A DNA stretch of 64,000 bases from Siphonodentalium dalli (Eukaryota > Mollusca > Scaphopoda > Gadilida > Siphonodentaliidae), in NCBI GenBank assembly GCA_032622095.1, contig CP136064.1, positions 49,794,073 to 49,858,072 on the forward strand, read 5' to 3'. The notes below the pieces were generated by a model. That model saw only the letters and a program-made list of their open reading frames with translations, was not told the DNA's origin and searched no databases. Shown one piece after another: positions 10,300 to 20,750 of the stretch; the first letter of the stretch is position 1, and each line of letters starts with the position of its first letter. The position numbers and the translations under genes are program-made.

Positions 10300-10960
10300 A
10301 GTGGCTGAAATCCGACGGCGGCCATGTTTCTATGACTAATTACACGACGATCGCACCAATGTTACAGTCTCTAGCAATGATTCTTTCTCTTTTTGATACC
10401 AATGTCATGACCCATGAACAATTTAACGATGATCGGTTCATCGACATATAGGCCTAGCCTCTCTAGGCAGTGTTATTGATTTAATTATATATGCGGTGTT
10501 GTCGCTGAAATCCGACGGCGGCCATGTTTCCTTGAGAATTCACAGCAAAATGACTCGTTCCCATCTATATGTCAATGTCAACCTCCGTGACAAATTTAAT
10601 TATGATCGGACCAACACTGCAACCTCTTGCCCACGGTGCTAAATGATGCAATTTTGAAATCCAAGATGGCTGTTGGCGGCCATTTTTTCATGCAAATAAG
10701 CCCAAAATGACTCGGTGTCGTCTATATATCAATGTCATGATCGATGGACAATCTCGTGATGATATAGGAGCATCGACACAGGCTCTAGGATGTGTTATTG
10801 ATTAAGATTTATCTAGTATTATCACTTAAATCCACGATGGCTGCCAGTGGCCATGTTTTTATGCAAATGAGCCCAAAATAATTCGTTCCCATCTAGACGC
10901 CAATGTTATCATCCATAAAAAGTTCATGATGATCAGTGCATCGGTACGGTCATGTAATAA
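10300..10960 (+). repeat. Divergent array of the 165-bp GGCGGCCATG unit (about four units)
   Basis: Four loosely conserved units contain AAATCCAAGATGGCTG or close variants, GGCGGCCATGTTT, CAAAATGACTCGTTCCC and ATGATGATC in the same order and spacing as in the arrays at 58-64 kb, but are much more diverged. They sit inside the element that interrupts MCP. Confidence 0.7.
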
Positions 10961-12630
10961 ACATGTAATCAGCAGCTATGTTCGAAATTATAAACGGTAC
11001 TTTCATGCTATCCGTCTCCGGATCATAGTTTTAAAGTTTCCGCATATTTCGGTACCATTTCCGCTACTCAGATTCTAGAACGGGTGATGTAGGTGTCGCA
11101 GATTTGTATTCGTTGGTGAATTTACAATACATTACCGAAATAAAGTGAGGTTTTCGAAGAACTGGAAAAATATACCTATGGAATGTTGTAGATTGGCATC
11201 TAAGGTGTAAGAGGTACCAAAAGTTTTTAGTGAAAATATATTTTTTGTAGGAATACAGTTGAGTTCAAAATAGGTGGCAACAATTTTCTGTTTCGTTCCT
11301 TCCGTGACCTTTGGTCCCGGGTGGTGGTTCCGCCAATAAAAGAGGGGTTTTAACCAAATTCCAAGCTCCTGTGATATAACACATGTTCCACCAACGGTGG
11401 CTACAATGTCAGAATCGCAGTGGATCGAAAATCATCCGATTGCACCGCTGAATAATTCTGCTCCGATAGAGTTTGTCATACCATCTCAAACCGAAAAGTG
11501 GACAGATATTAATCAATCTTATCTTTATGTGAAATTCAAAATTACAAAAAAAGATGGAACTAATTTGGTAGCTGGTACGGAATTAGCACCTGTTAACAAT
11601 TTCTTTCATAGCATTATCAGCAGTATCGATGTTTACTTGAACAACAAATTGATAACTTCGAATTCTGACACTTACCCATACCGAGCATATTTCGAAAATC
11701 TGTTGGGATACTCTCCAGATTATAAAGATAATCAATTATCAAATTTAGAAATGTGGTATGGCGATACAGCAGAACAATCTGAAGAGAATACCAAAGGTGG
11801 TGGCAATGCTGGATTAACTTCTAGAGAAAGTTTGATCGGTGGTAGTAAAATTGTTGAACTATGTGGACGCTTACACACTGATCTGTTTCTTCAAGAAAAA
11901 TATTTACCAAATGGAATTGAAATTCGTATCAGATTAAACAGATCACCATCAAAATTTTGCCTCATTGGCGCCGAGGATGGACAAATTGTTTTCGAATCAG
12001 CAGTGTTCCATGTCAGAACAGTTAGTCTCTTTCCAGCGGTCTCAAATAAATTAAATCAAGAAATTGTCCAGTCAAAAATGAAAATACCTATCAGACGAGT
12101 AGAAATAAAAACTTTCACAATTAGTACTGGACTTAGATAAAAAATTGAAGACCACTCATTTCAAGGACAATTACCAAAGAGACTTTTTATTGCGTTGGTC
12201 GAAAATAAAGATATGAATGGAGATTTGGGTACCAATCCATTCCACTTCAAACATTTCAGTTTGAATAAATTGGAAGTTAGTCAAGACGGTCATACAATAC
12301 ATAACCGTCCATTTGAACCAAACTTCGCATCAAAACAATGTCTCAGATCATATTTATCTTTGTATCAATCTTTAGGAATGTTTAGTGTTAACAAATCAAT
12401 TGGCATTAATTTAAAAGAATATATGAATGGTTATTGTTTGTGGGGTTTCGACTTGACACCGGACCAAGGAAGCGACGAGGGACATCTACATCCTATAAAG
12501 ACAGGGAACCTGCGTTTGGAGCTTCAATTCTTGACAGCTCTCACTACAGCCGTCAACGTTTTGGTGTATGCTGAATTTGACAGTGAAATAGAGATCACAG
12601 CTTTGAGAGAAGTGCTTACTGACTATTAGG

Positions 12631-13089
12631 ATGGAGTTCACATCACAGCTATGGAACTACTATGAAGAATACCAATGTTCACAAAACTTTGCTCCGAGAT
12701 GGAACCTGATCTTGGACACACTCAACAACGCTATGATTGAAGAACTACAAGAACTTATTCGCAAGGAAGTGTCAGCAAACTGTGAAGGATGTAAAATAGA
12801 ACATCCTAGTCAACGTGAACATGTTCTGTGTTTGTTCTCTACAACTGATGATTGGACAAACCAGTTTATCGACTTAGCGCTGATTAAACTTGACATATAC
12901 AATGTTATGGAAAGATGGTTCCCGAAGCTGATGGAGTTAAACCCACACTGCAAGGAGAAGTTCGAAGCATACGTCATGTGGGATCATCTGAGAAACAGTT
13001 TGGAGCTCAACCGCAAAAAATTCGACGCAGAGTGGACTCTGATGTGGTCACAGCGAGTCAAAGAGAATTACAACGATGCAGACAGCTGA
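12631..13089 (+). CDS. Conserved small Polinton protein with Cys/His motif
   Basis: 152 residues from an ATG one base after the MCP stop codon. The segment CEGCKIEHPSQREHVLC (about residues 50-66) has Cys and His spaced like a zinc site and is a motif I recognise from the gene found between MCP and protease in animal Polintons. The rest is helical and acidic/aromatic. It overlaps the protease start by 14 bases, implying co-expression. Function unknown; undamaged in this copy. Confidence 0.7.
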   Translation: MEFTSQLWNYYEEYQCSQNFAPRWNLILDTLNNAMIEELQELIRKEVSANCEGCKIEHPSQREHVLCLFSTTDDWTNQFIDLALIKLDIYNVMERWFPKLMELNPHCKEKFEAYVMWDHLRNSLELNRKKFDAEWTLMWSQRVKENYNDADS

Positions 13090-13549
13090 ACTTCAATATA
13101 TTCTGGACAATTCCTGGTTGTGTAAACTTAACACACATGTTTGTGCTAGAGATCTGTTACCAGAGAAGAAACCACAGCATATTCAAGCATATATTGTGAA
13201 CACGCACTCATCGGATCAGTCAGGAGAACACTGGACATTGATGTTATTCAATGGAAGATCAGCTGTATACTTCGACTCATTTGGACTACCACCACCGAGA
13301 CGATATATGTTACCATTCATAAAAAGGAACTCATCAGCATGGACTATGAATACAACACGATATCAACATCGTGCGACAAATGTGTGTGAATTATATTGTA
13401 TATTCGCACTCCACCACATGATGAAAGGAAAGAGGATGAAAAGATTATTCAATTCTCGGGATTTCTTCAAGAATGACAGAACAATAGTTCGATGGTTTGG
13501 AAAGCACTATGGTCGATTATACAGAAAAGCAAATTTGCTGTTGAATTAA
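13076..13549 (+). CDS. PRO: Adenain-like cysteine protease of Polinton
   Basis: 157 residues from an ATG inside the end of the preceding gene. The catalytic pattern of C5/Ulp1-type proteases is complete: His52 in GEHWTLM, Asp67 in VYFDSFG, the oxyanion Gln97 and Cys108 in CELYCIF. Length is normal for the short Polinton enzyme. It is expected to process capsid-associated precursors during virion maturation. This is the last gene on the right side of the element, followed by about 180 bases without coding sequence and then the duplicated AT-rich block. The frame is intact. Confidence 0.9.
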   Translation: MQTAELQYILDNSWLCKLNTHVCARDLLPEKKPQHIQAYIVNTHSSDQSGEHWTLMLFNGRSAVYFDSFGLPPPRRYMLPFIKRNSSAWTMNTTRYQHRATNVCELYCIFALHHMMKGKRMKRLFNSRDFFKNDRTIVRWFGKHYGRLYRKANLLLN

Positions 13550-13728
13550 ACTTCACCAGGACATCGACGGCTGATATACATACAACGCAAAGAAGACGAC
13601 GACCAGATAACAACGAATGTGTCAACAACTCCACAAAATAGACTCTTTTGTTATTGATTCAGCGTAGGATGTTGTAGGATGTTCAATTAAGTTTCTTCAA
13701 ATCTGAGACCTTGTTTTGTACATAAATT

Positions 13729-14318
13729 ATTGTTCTTTGTTAATATTATTGATGTATAATAATATATTATTGTTCATTGTTCTTGTTCTTGTTTTTGAAA
13801 AATAAATGATAAATTTCAACAAAATCGTTTTCACTGTAGGATCCCCACCAATTGATTCTGTTCGTGTCGATGTGTCATCTCTGGTCAGAATTATACAAAC
13901 TTTAAATTAGTAATGAAAAAATGTCTAAGTCCATTTTCATTTTTTCATTACTAATTTAAAGTTTGTATAATTCTGACCAGAGATGACACATCGACACGAA
14001 CAGAATCAATTGGTGGGGATCCTACAGTGAAAACGATTTTGTTGAAATTTATCATTTATTTTTCAAAAACAAGAACAAGAACAATGAACAATAATATATT
14101 ATTGTTCTTTGTTAATATTATTGATGTATAATAATATATTATTGTTCATTGTTCTTGTTCTTGTTTTTGAAAAATAAATGATAAATTTCAACAAAATCGT
14201 TTTCACTGTAGGATCCCCACCAATTGATTCTGTTCGTGTCGATGTGTCATCTCTGGTCAGAATTATACAAACTTTAAATTAGTAATGAAAAAATGTCTAA
14301 GTCCATTTTCATTTTTTC
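13729..14318. repeat. Direct-inverted-direct triplication of a 218-bp AT-rich block
   Basis: Copy one (13,729-13,946) and copy three (14,101-14,318) are direct repeats exactly 372 bases apart and nearly identical. Between them lies an inverted copy (13,938-14,100). The junction between copies one and two is a hairpin with a loop of about 14 nt. Each copy contains AATAAA-type signals and GGATCCCCACCAATTGATTC. It may contain the right end of the Polinton. Confidence 0.85.
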
Positions 14319-14365
14319 GATCAGAAATGTCACATCAATGACAGGAACATCTATCCTCAGGGGGG

Positions 14366-14613
14366 GTAACTATGGCCCAGTACCCCCCAGACATGGTCAC
14401 TATGGCCCAGTACCCCCAAGACATGGTCACTATGGCCCAGTACCCCTCAGACATGGTCACTATGGCCCAGTACCCCCCAGACATGGGCACTATGGTCCAG
14501 TATCCGATACTGGGCCATAGTGACCCTGTCTGGGGGTACTGGGCCATAGTGACCATGTCTGGGGGTACTGGGCCATAGTGACCATGTCTGGGGGGTACTG
14601 GGCCATAGTGACC
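14366..14613. repeat. 30-bp minisatellite that flips orientation
   Basis: About five direct copies of a 30-bp unit (core CACTATGGCCCAGTACCCCC) run to about 14,505, then about three and a half copies run in the opposite orientation. The switch point is the palindrome CAGTATCCGATACTGG. Overlapping ORFs on both strands are a by-product of the repeat. Confidence 0.9.
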
Positions 14614-14630
14614 CCCATTACTACTTCTAT

Positions 14631-14848
14631 CCACAGGGGCCTGTAACGCGCTCCGATGTCCGCCCCCCCCCCCTTTTGCACTGCCCATACGCCGCTCTCT
14701 ATATACGCGCCTTCTTCGCGTTAATGGAACATTATATAGACTATATAATGTTCCATTAACGCGAAGAAGGCGCGTATATAGAGAGGCGTATATGGGCAGT
14801 GAAAAAGGGGGTGGGGCGGACAGCGGAGCGCGTTACAGGCCCCTGTGG
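14631..14848. mobile_element. 218-bp foldback MITE with 6-bp target duplication
   Basis: Almost wholly palindromic: CCACAGGGGCCTGTAACG at the left and its complement at the right, meeting near 14,740 (TATATAGACTATATA). TTCTAT flanks it flush at 14,625-14,630 and 14,849-14,854. A 6-bp duplication is the size made by Polinton integrase, but the termini do not resemble anything else here. Non-coding. Confidence 0.85.
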
Positions 14849-14854
14849 TTCTAT

Positions 14855-15450
14855 CCCATTGGTGTGGGTTTTTGAGGTTTTTACTTGTTTCCTCTGGGCT
14901 GGGTTTTTTTTAACCACTGCCACTGTTGTTGGTATCAACAGTCGGTGGAGCTGCTACACATTGAAGTATTTGTTTTTGATGTATTTCCCTTCGTTCTGTT
15001 GGCAATTTTATTCAATTTTTTTTAACATGGCCCTAATTCATAATCACGAGTGCAGTGCCTTTCTAATATCTCTTAGCTGATCATTTACAATTTCAAAAAG
15101 TCTATCTGTTAGATCTTGCAGTTTTAAAATTTTCCAGTCCGTTGACAATTTAATGATGTTGTTCAATAACTCGTAATTGTTATTTGTCCAAAATTATTGT
15201 ATTTTTTATTTTGCTTTCAAGTGCCAAATATTTTAGCCGTAATCGTGGCATGAATGATTTAGTTAAATTACCTATATAATTTAGTGAACTCGTTTTGTAA
15301 ATTCCGCTATAAACTGAAGACTAGTTGTGGATCCTCTATTAATGAAATAAATTGTTTGGATAAAATAACAAATATATTTTATTGTATTCTTTTTATTTTA
15401 TTTTGACATATTTCAATATATATTGTAGATAAAGCGAGCATATTTCTTTG
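14855..15450. other. Non-coding stretch
   Basis: AT-rich sequence with only short ORFs that lack recognisable features. I see no repeats or genes to report. Confidence 0.6.
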
Positions 15451-16660
15451 TAGTCCAAGTCTTCTTGTACTAAAACCAGCTAAGATATTGGGATGGCGAT
15501 GCTGGTGTTTAGTCCAAGCCCGCTTGTATACCAATCCTATCACACGAGTTACGCCCACGATCTGTGGCGGGAATTTGTGGTGTATTTTACTCGATTTACC
15601 TAGCAAATCAATACATGATGCTATATACATCGGAAAGGCTTACATCTTATGGTCATAATGGTGTATAATAATCTAACTTTAAGTTCCCTGGTTCTGGGAA
15701 TTCTACTTTCCGTTTCTATATATAGCGCGGGTTTTCCGAACAAAAATGGCGAAAACCGATCGCCCGAAAGTCCAGTTTTCTATGTGCTTTCAGAACAATT
15801 CCCGCACTAAAAACTTAATGACATAATGGAGGATCAGAACGGTAGTTTTGTTGACAATTTTCGCAAGCAACTTGTCAAAATTGGAGCAAATTAGAACTCT
15901 TGTGTCTGACTTGCCATGCGTGTGATTTTCATCCATGTGCATTTTGACTTTTGTGTTGATAAAATAATCGGAGAACCGAATCACACAGTTTCGAAATATA
16001 GTTCTTCCGTTTTAGTGGGACTTTTCAAACTTAAGGTTAAAAATTTATACAAATTTTGTTTGATTTTTTGTGTGCTTAACAAGAGCAGTATATTGCTCTG
16101 TTCGCTTAGTATATATCTTAATTTCGCCGAAGTCCACCAAATGTGGGAAATGTAGCACCATATTATTTATTCTAATACTCGTTGTGTTTACACTTTTTTA
16201 AACTTTGAGAGGGTTGTAATTCCCCGTAATTTATTTAATGTATTACATTTATATCTTCAATGTTTAATTAATCTATTTATTATTTTATTTATTGACACAC
16301 ATAATTACGATTACAATGGAGAATTCTTCGTAATTTGCCGAACACAGTTCGCGAGGTCAACCGAGTTCGCATACTTTTAAAAAATTGTAAACATTGAGGT
16401 AAATGTCTGTTTTCGCATTAAATTACCGTTTTAAATTCACAACTGATGTGGGTTTCAGATAAAATAGCATGTCTTCTGCGGAAAATATCCGTTTATTGTC
16501 GCAATTGTGATATTTTATTTCATATAATTGTGGTTTTATTTGAGCGGGTCACTAACGCTTAAGCCGTGTCATAAGCGAGCATATAGGGCGGTCTTGGACT
16601 AAACACCAGCATCGCCATCCCAATATCTTAGCTGGTTTTAGTACAAGAAGACTTGGACTA
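15451..16660. mobile_element. 1.2-kb non-autonomous element with about 75-bp inverted repeats
   Basis: Left end TAGTCCAAGTCTTCTTGTAC (15,451) is matched by its complement ending at 16,660, for about 75 bp with few differences. The left flank ATTTCTTTG matches ATATCTTTG, which follows the right end once the foldback element at 16,661-20,812 is set aside, consistent with an 8- to 9-bp target duplication with one change. No convincing ORF inside. Confidence 0.7.
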
Positions 16661-16739
16661 ACAGACATGACAATTGGAACTTATTCCCTATTCCTTATTC
16701 CTTATTTTCAAAAATGTCCTTTTCGACCGATATTTGACG

Positions 16740-18235
16740 GCATGGTTGAGTGGCCCGCCCCAAATACCGCCTAGAAACACCCCGACCCCCCACCCATCAC
16801 CCCCGGGGGGTGCCACCCCGAGGGGGTGAAAATGGGGTATGGACCATTTTCGAGAACGGTAACGATTTCGACCGATTTGACGGCATGGGTGGGTGGCCCG
16901 CCCCAAATACCACATAGAAACACCCCCACCCCACCCATTACCCCCGGAGGGTGCCACCCCGAGGGGGTGAAAATGGAGTATGGACCATTTTCGAGTACGG
17001 TAAGGATTTCGACCGATTTGACGGCATGGGTGGGTGGCCCGCCCCAAATACCACCTAGAAACACCCCCACCCCCCACCCATCACCCCCGGAGGGTGCCAC
17101 CCCGAGGGGGTGAAAATGGGGTATGGACCATTTTCGAGAACGGTAGGGATTTCGACCGATTTGACGGCATGGGTGGGTGGCCCGCCCCAAATACCACCTA
17201 GAAACACCCCCACCCCCACCCCCACCCATCACCCCGGAGGGTGCCACCCGAGGGGGTGAAAATGGGGTATGGACCATTTTCGAGAACGGTAAGGATTTCG
17301 ACCGATTTGACGGCATGGGTGGGTGGCCCGCCCCAAATACTACCTAGAAACACCCCCACCCCCCACCCATGACCCCCGGAGGGTGCCACCCGAGGGGGTG
17401 AAAATGGGGTATGGACCATTTTCGAGAACGGTAAGGATTTTGACCGATTTGACGGCATGGGTGGGTGGCCCGCCCCAAATACCACCTAAAAACACCACCA
17501 CCCCCACCCATCACCCCCGGAGGGTGCCACCCCGAGGGGGTGAAAATGGGGCATGGACCATTTTCGAGAACGGTAAGGATTTCGACCGATTTGACGGCAT
17601 GGGTGGGTGGCCCGCCCCAAATACCACCTAGAAACACCCCCACCCCTCACCCATCACCCCCGGAGGATGCCACCCCGAGGGGGTGAAAATGGGGTATAGA
17701 CCATTTTCGAGAACGGTAAGGATTTCGACCGATTTGACGGCATGGGTGGGTGGCCCGCCCCAAATACTACCTAGAAACACCCCCACCCCCACCCATCACC
17801 CCCGGAGGTTGCCACCCCGAGGGGGTGAAAATAGGGTATGGACCATTTTCGAGAACGGTAACGATTTCGACCGATTTGACGGCATGGGTGAGTGGCCCGC
17901 CCCAAATACTACCTAGAAACACCCCCACCCCCACCCATCACCCCCGGAGGGTGCCACCCCGAGGGGGTGAAAATGGGGTATGGACCATTTTCGAGAACGG
18001 TAGGGATTTCGACCGATTTGACGGCATGGGTGGGTGGCCCGCCGCAAATACCACCTAGAAACACCCCCACCCCCCACCCATCACCCCAGGAGGGTTCCAC
18101 CCCGAGGGGGTGAAAATGGGGTATGGACCATTTTCGAGAACGGTAAGGATTTCGACCGATTTGACAGCATGGGTGGGTGGCCCGCCCCAAATACTACCTA
18201 GAAACACCCCACCCCCACCCATCACCCCCGGTGAC
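16740..18235 (+). repeat. 142-bp GC-rich satellite, left arm (about 10.5 copies)
   Basis: Units of 142-143 bp contain GACGGCATGGGTGGGTGG, ACCACCTAGAAACACCCC, CACCCATCACCCCCGG and GACCATTTTCGAGAACGG. Copies differ by point changes (for example GTAAGG, GTAACG or GTAGGG after the AACG) and by length of the C-run, which would form G-quadruplex-prone DNA on the other strand. Open frames through it are repeat artefacts. Confidence 0.95.
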
Positions 18236-18255
18236 ACAGTAGTTGCAAGTTTTAG

Positions 18256-18755
18256 TTGAATCGCTAAATATCATATATAGCACACCCGTATGGACGATGG
18301 CCGGTCTATGTCCTATTATGCTTTGCCAGACTCCGTATATGACTGAATTCTTTCTGATACACGTCACACTCGTATGGACGATCGCCGGTGTTCGTCCTCT
18401 TATGCATTGTCAGACTCCATATATGACTGAATTCTTTATGACACACGTCACGCTCGTGTGGTCGATCGCCGGTGTTCGTCCTCTTATACATTGCCAGACT
18501 CCACGTATTACTGAATTCATTATGATACACGTCACGCTCGTATGGTCGATCGCCGGTGTTCGTCCTCTTATGCATTGCCAGACTCCATATATGACTGAAT
18601 TCCTTATGATACACGTCACGCTCGTATGGTCGATCGCCGGTGTTCGTCCTCACATGCTTTGCAAGACTCCATAACTAACTGAATTCCATCTGATACACAT
18701 CACACTCGTATGGACGATCACCGGTGTTCGTTCTCTTATGCATTGTCTGACTCCT
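18256..18755 (-). pseudogene. Degenerate C2H2 zinc-finger array (six 84-bp units)
   Basis: On the minus strand, 28-residue repeats read like TGDRPYECDVYQKEFS...SLAKHNRT, matching the C2H2 finger plus its TGE-KPY linker. The unit is exactly 84 bp. The first metal-binding Cys has become Arg in most units and the second has become Tyr in most, while the two His are mostly kept (one is Tyr). One unit has an in-frame TAG near 18,680. The fingers therefore cannot fold with zinc. It looks like a host zinc-finger exon fragment captured between the satellite arms and then decayed, or amplified there. Confidence 0.7.
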
Positions 18756-20750
18756 TACCGTTCTCGAAAATGGTCCATACCCCATTTCACCCCCTCGGGG
18801 TGGCACCCTCCGGGGGTGATGGGGTGGGGTGGGGGTGTTTCTAGGTGGTATTTGGGGCGGGCCACCCACCCATGCCGTCAAATCGGTCGAAATCCCTACC
18901 GTTCTCGAAAATGGTCCATACCCCATTTTCACCCCCTCGGGGTGGCACCCTCCGGGGGTGATGGGTGGGGGGTGGGGGTGTTTCTAGGTGGTATTTGGGG
19001 CGGGCCACCCACCCATGCCGTCAAATCGGTCGAAATCCTTACCGTTCTCGAAAATGGTCCATACCCCATTTTCACCCCATCGGGGTGGCACCCTCCGGGG
19101 GTGATGGGTGGGGGTGGGGGTGTTTCTAGGTGGTATTTGGGGCGGGCCACCCACCCATGCCGTCAAATCGGTCGAAATCCCTACCGTTCTCGAAAATGGT
19201 CCATACCCCATTTTCACCCCCTCGGGGGTGGCACCCTCCGGGGGTGATGGGTGGGGGGTGGGGATGTTTCTAGGTGGTATTTGGGGCGGGCCACCCACCC
19301 ATGCCGTCAAATCGGTCGAAATCCTTACCGTTCTCGAAAATGGTCCATACCCCATTTTCACCCCCTCGGGGTGGCACCCTCCGGGGGTGATGGGTGGGGG
19401 GTGGGGGTGTTTCTAGGTGGTATTTGGGGCTGGCCACCCACCCATGCCGTCAAATCGGTCGAAATCCTTACCGTTCTCGAAAATGGTCCATACCCCATTT
19501 TCACCCCCTCGGGGTGGCACCCTCCGGGGGTGATGGGTGGGGGTGGGGTGGGGTGTTTCTAGGTGGTATTTGGGGCGGGCCACCCACCCATGCCGTCAAA
19601 TCGGTCGAAATCCCTACCGTTCTCGAAAATGGTCCATACCCCATTTTCACCCCCTCGGGGTGGCACCCTCCGGGGGTGATGGGTGGGGGATGGGGGTGTT
19701 TCTAGGTGGTATTTGGGGCGGGCCACCCACCTATGCCGTCAAATCGGTCGAAATCGTTACCGTTCTCGAAAATGGTCTATACCCCATTTTCACCCCCTCA
19801 GGGTGGCACCCTCCGGGGGTGATGGGTGGGGGTGGGGGTGTTTCTAGGTGGTATTTGGGGCGGGCCACCCACCCATGCCGTCAAATCGGTCGAAATCCTT
19901 ACCGTTCTCGAAAATGGTCCATGCCCCATTTTCACCCCTCGGGGTGGCACCCTCCGGGGGTGATGGGTGGGGGTGGTGTGTTTCTAGGTGGTATTTGGGG
20001 CGGGCCACCCACCCATGCCGTCAAATCGGTCGAAATCCTTACCGTTCTCGAAAATGGTCCATACCCCATTTTCACCCCCTCGGGGTGGCACCCTCCGGGG
20101 GTGATGGGTGGGGGGTGGGGTTGTTTCTAGGTAGTATTTGGGGCGGGCCACCCACCCATGCCGTCAAATCGGTCGAAATCCTTACCGTTCTCGAAAATGG
20201 TCCATACCCCATTTTCACCCCCTCGGGGTGGCACCCTCCGGGGGTGATGGGTGGGGGGTGGGGTGGGGTGTTTCTAGGTGGTATTTGGGGCGGGCCACCC
20301 ACCCATGCCGTCAAATCGGTCGAAATCCCTACCGTTCTCGAAAATGGTCCATACCCCATTTTCACCCCCTCGGGGTGGCACCCTCCGGGGGTGATGGGTG
20401 GGGGTGGGGGTGTTTCTAGGTGGTATTTGGGGCGGGCCACCCACCCATGCCGTCAAATCGGTCGAAATCCTTACCGTTCTCGAAAATGGTCCATACCCCA
20501 TTTTCACCCCCTCGGGGTGGCACCCTCCGGGGGTGATGGGTGGGGGGTGGGGGTGTTTCTAGGTGGTATTTGGGGCGGGCCACCCACCCATGCCGTCAAA
20601 TCGGTCGAAATCGTTACCGTTCTCGAAAATGGTCCATACCCCATTTTCACCCCCTCGGGTGGCACCCCCCGGGGGTGATGGGTGGGGGGTCGGGGTGTTT
20701 CTAGGCGGTATTTGGGGCGGGCCACCCAACCATGCCGTCAAATCGGTCGA
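18756..20750 (-). repeat. 142-bp satellite, right arm (about 14 copies, inverted)
   Basis: The same unit as the left arm in reverse orientation, with 142-143-bp spacing. The right arm is longer by about three and a half units, so the arms have expanded independently. Local variants such as GGGTGGGGTGGGGTG near 19,540 and 20,265 are shared within this arm. Confidence 0.95.

Larger units (their letters stand above)
7698..11373. mobile_element. 3.7-kb non-autonomous DNA element inserted in MCP
   Basis: Begins CACAGGAGCTTGGAATTTGG and ends with its complement. The inverted repeats extend about 310 bp (7,698-8,008 and 11,062-11,373) with few mismatches, so the copy is fairly young. A direct repeat TGATATAAC flanks it (7,689-7,697 and 11,372-11,380), overlapping the last two bases of the element, so the target duplication is 7 to 9 bp. 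I see no transposase ORF: interior ORFs are below 70 codons. The interior holds a nested element (9,332-10,275) and a divergent tandem array (10,300-10,960). Superfamily unassigned; TSD size would fit MULE or hAT types. Confidence 0.85.
7641..12629 (+). pseudogene. MCP: Double-jelly-roll major capsid protein, split by an inserted element and by a stop
   Basis: The first 19 codons (7,641-7,697, starting MAQMVNGSCECNKSELD) are separated from the rest (11,381-12,629) by the element at 7,698-11,373. With the insert and one copy of its target duplication ignored, the frame is continuous. The body has the familiar features ESQWIENHPIAP, SYLYVKFKI and, in the C-terminal half, NPFHFKHFSLN, GFDLTPDQGSDEGH, GNLRLELQF and VLVYAEFDSEIEI. 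A TAA at 12,138-12,140 interrupts it in frame. This protein forms the icosahedral shell of predicted Polinton virions. I describe the break only. Confidence 0.9.
1..13950. mobile_element. Polinton/Maverick (adintovirus-like) element, decayed; left end outside window
   Basis: A run of tightly packed genes includes protein-primed DNA polymerase B, packaging ATPase, retroviral-type integrase, minor and major capsid proteins and an adenain-like protease, which is the defining Polinton set. Genes overlap or lie within tens of bases. The left terminal inverted repeat is not in the window. The right end is not resolved: the last gene stops at 13,549 and a duplicated AT-rich block begins at 13,729. 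Most core genes carry frameshifts, stops, deletions or an insertion, so this is a fossil. Both 6-bp target duplication and termini remain to be found, and the right boundary given is approximate. Confidence 0.9.

Noticed and set aside
10300-10960. Possible exons inside the element interrupting MCP
   Set aside because: The conserved pieces belong to the 165-bp repeat family, with no open frame or splice sites.
1-13549. Prophage or bacterial operon, suggested by dense overlapping genes
   Set aside because: The gene set (protein-primed polymerase, chromodomain-tailed integrase, adenain protease, double-jelly-roll capsid) is that of an animal Polinton, and flanking DNA is animal-like.
14293-14688. 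ORFs of 60-117 codons rich in HYGPVPPRHG
   Set aside because: They are translations of the 30-bp minisatellite.
16688-20725. Many long overlapping ORFs on both strands (up to 276 codons) in the 142-bp satellite
   Set aside because: They repeat the same 47-residue phrase with frame changes between units; open frames come from the GC-rich repeat lacking stops.
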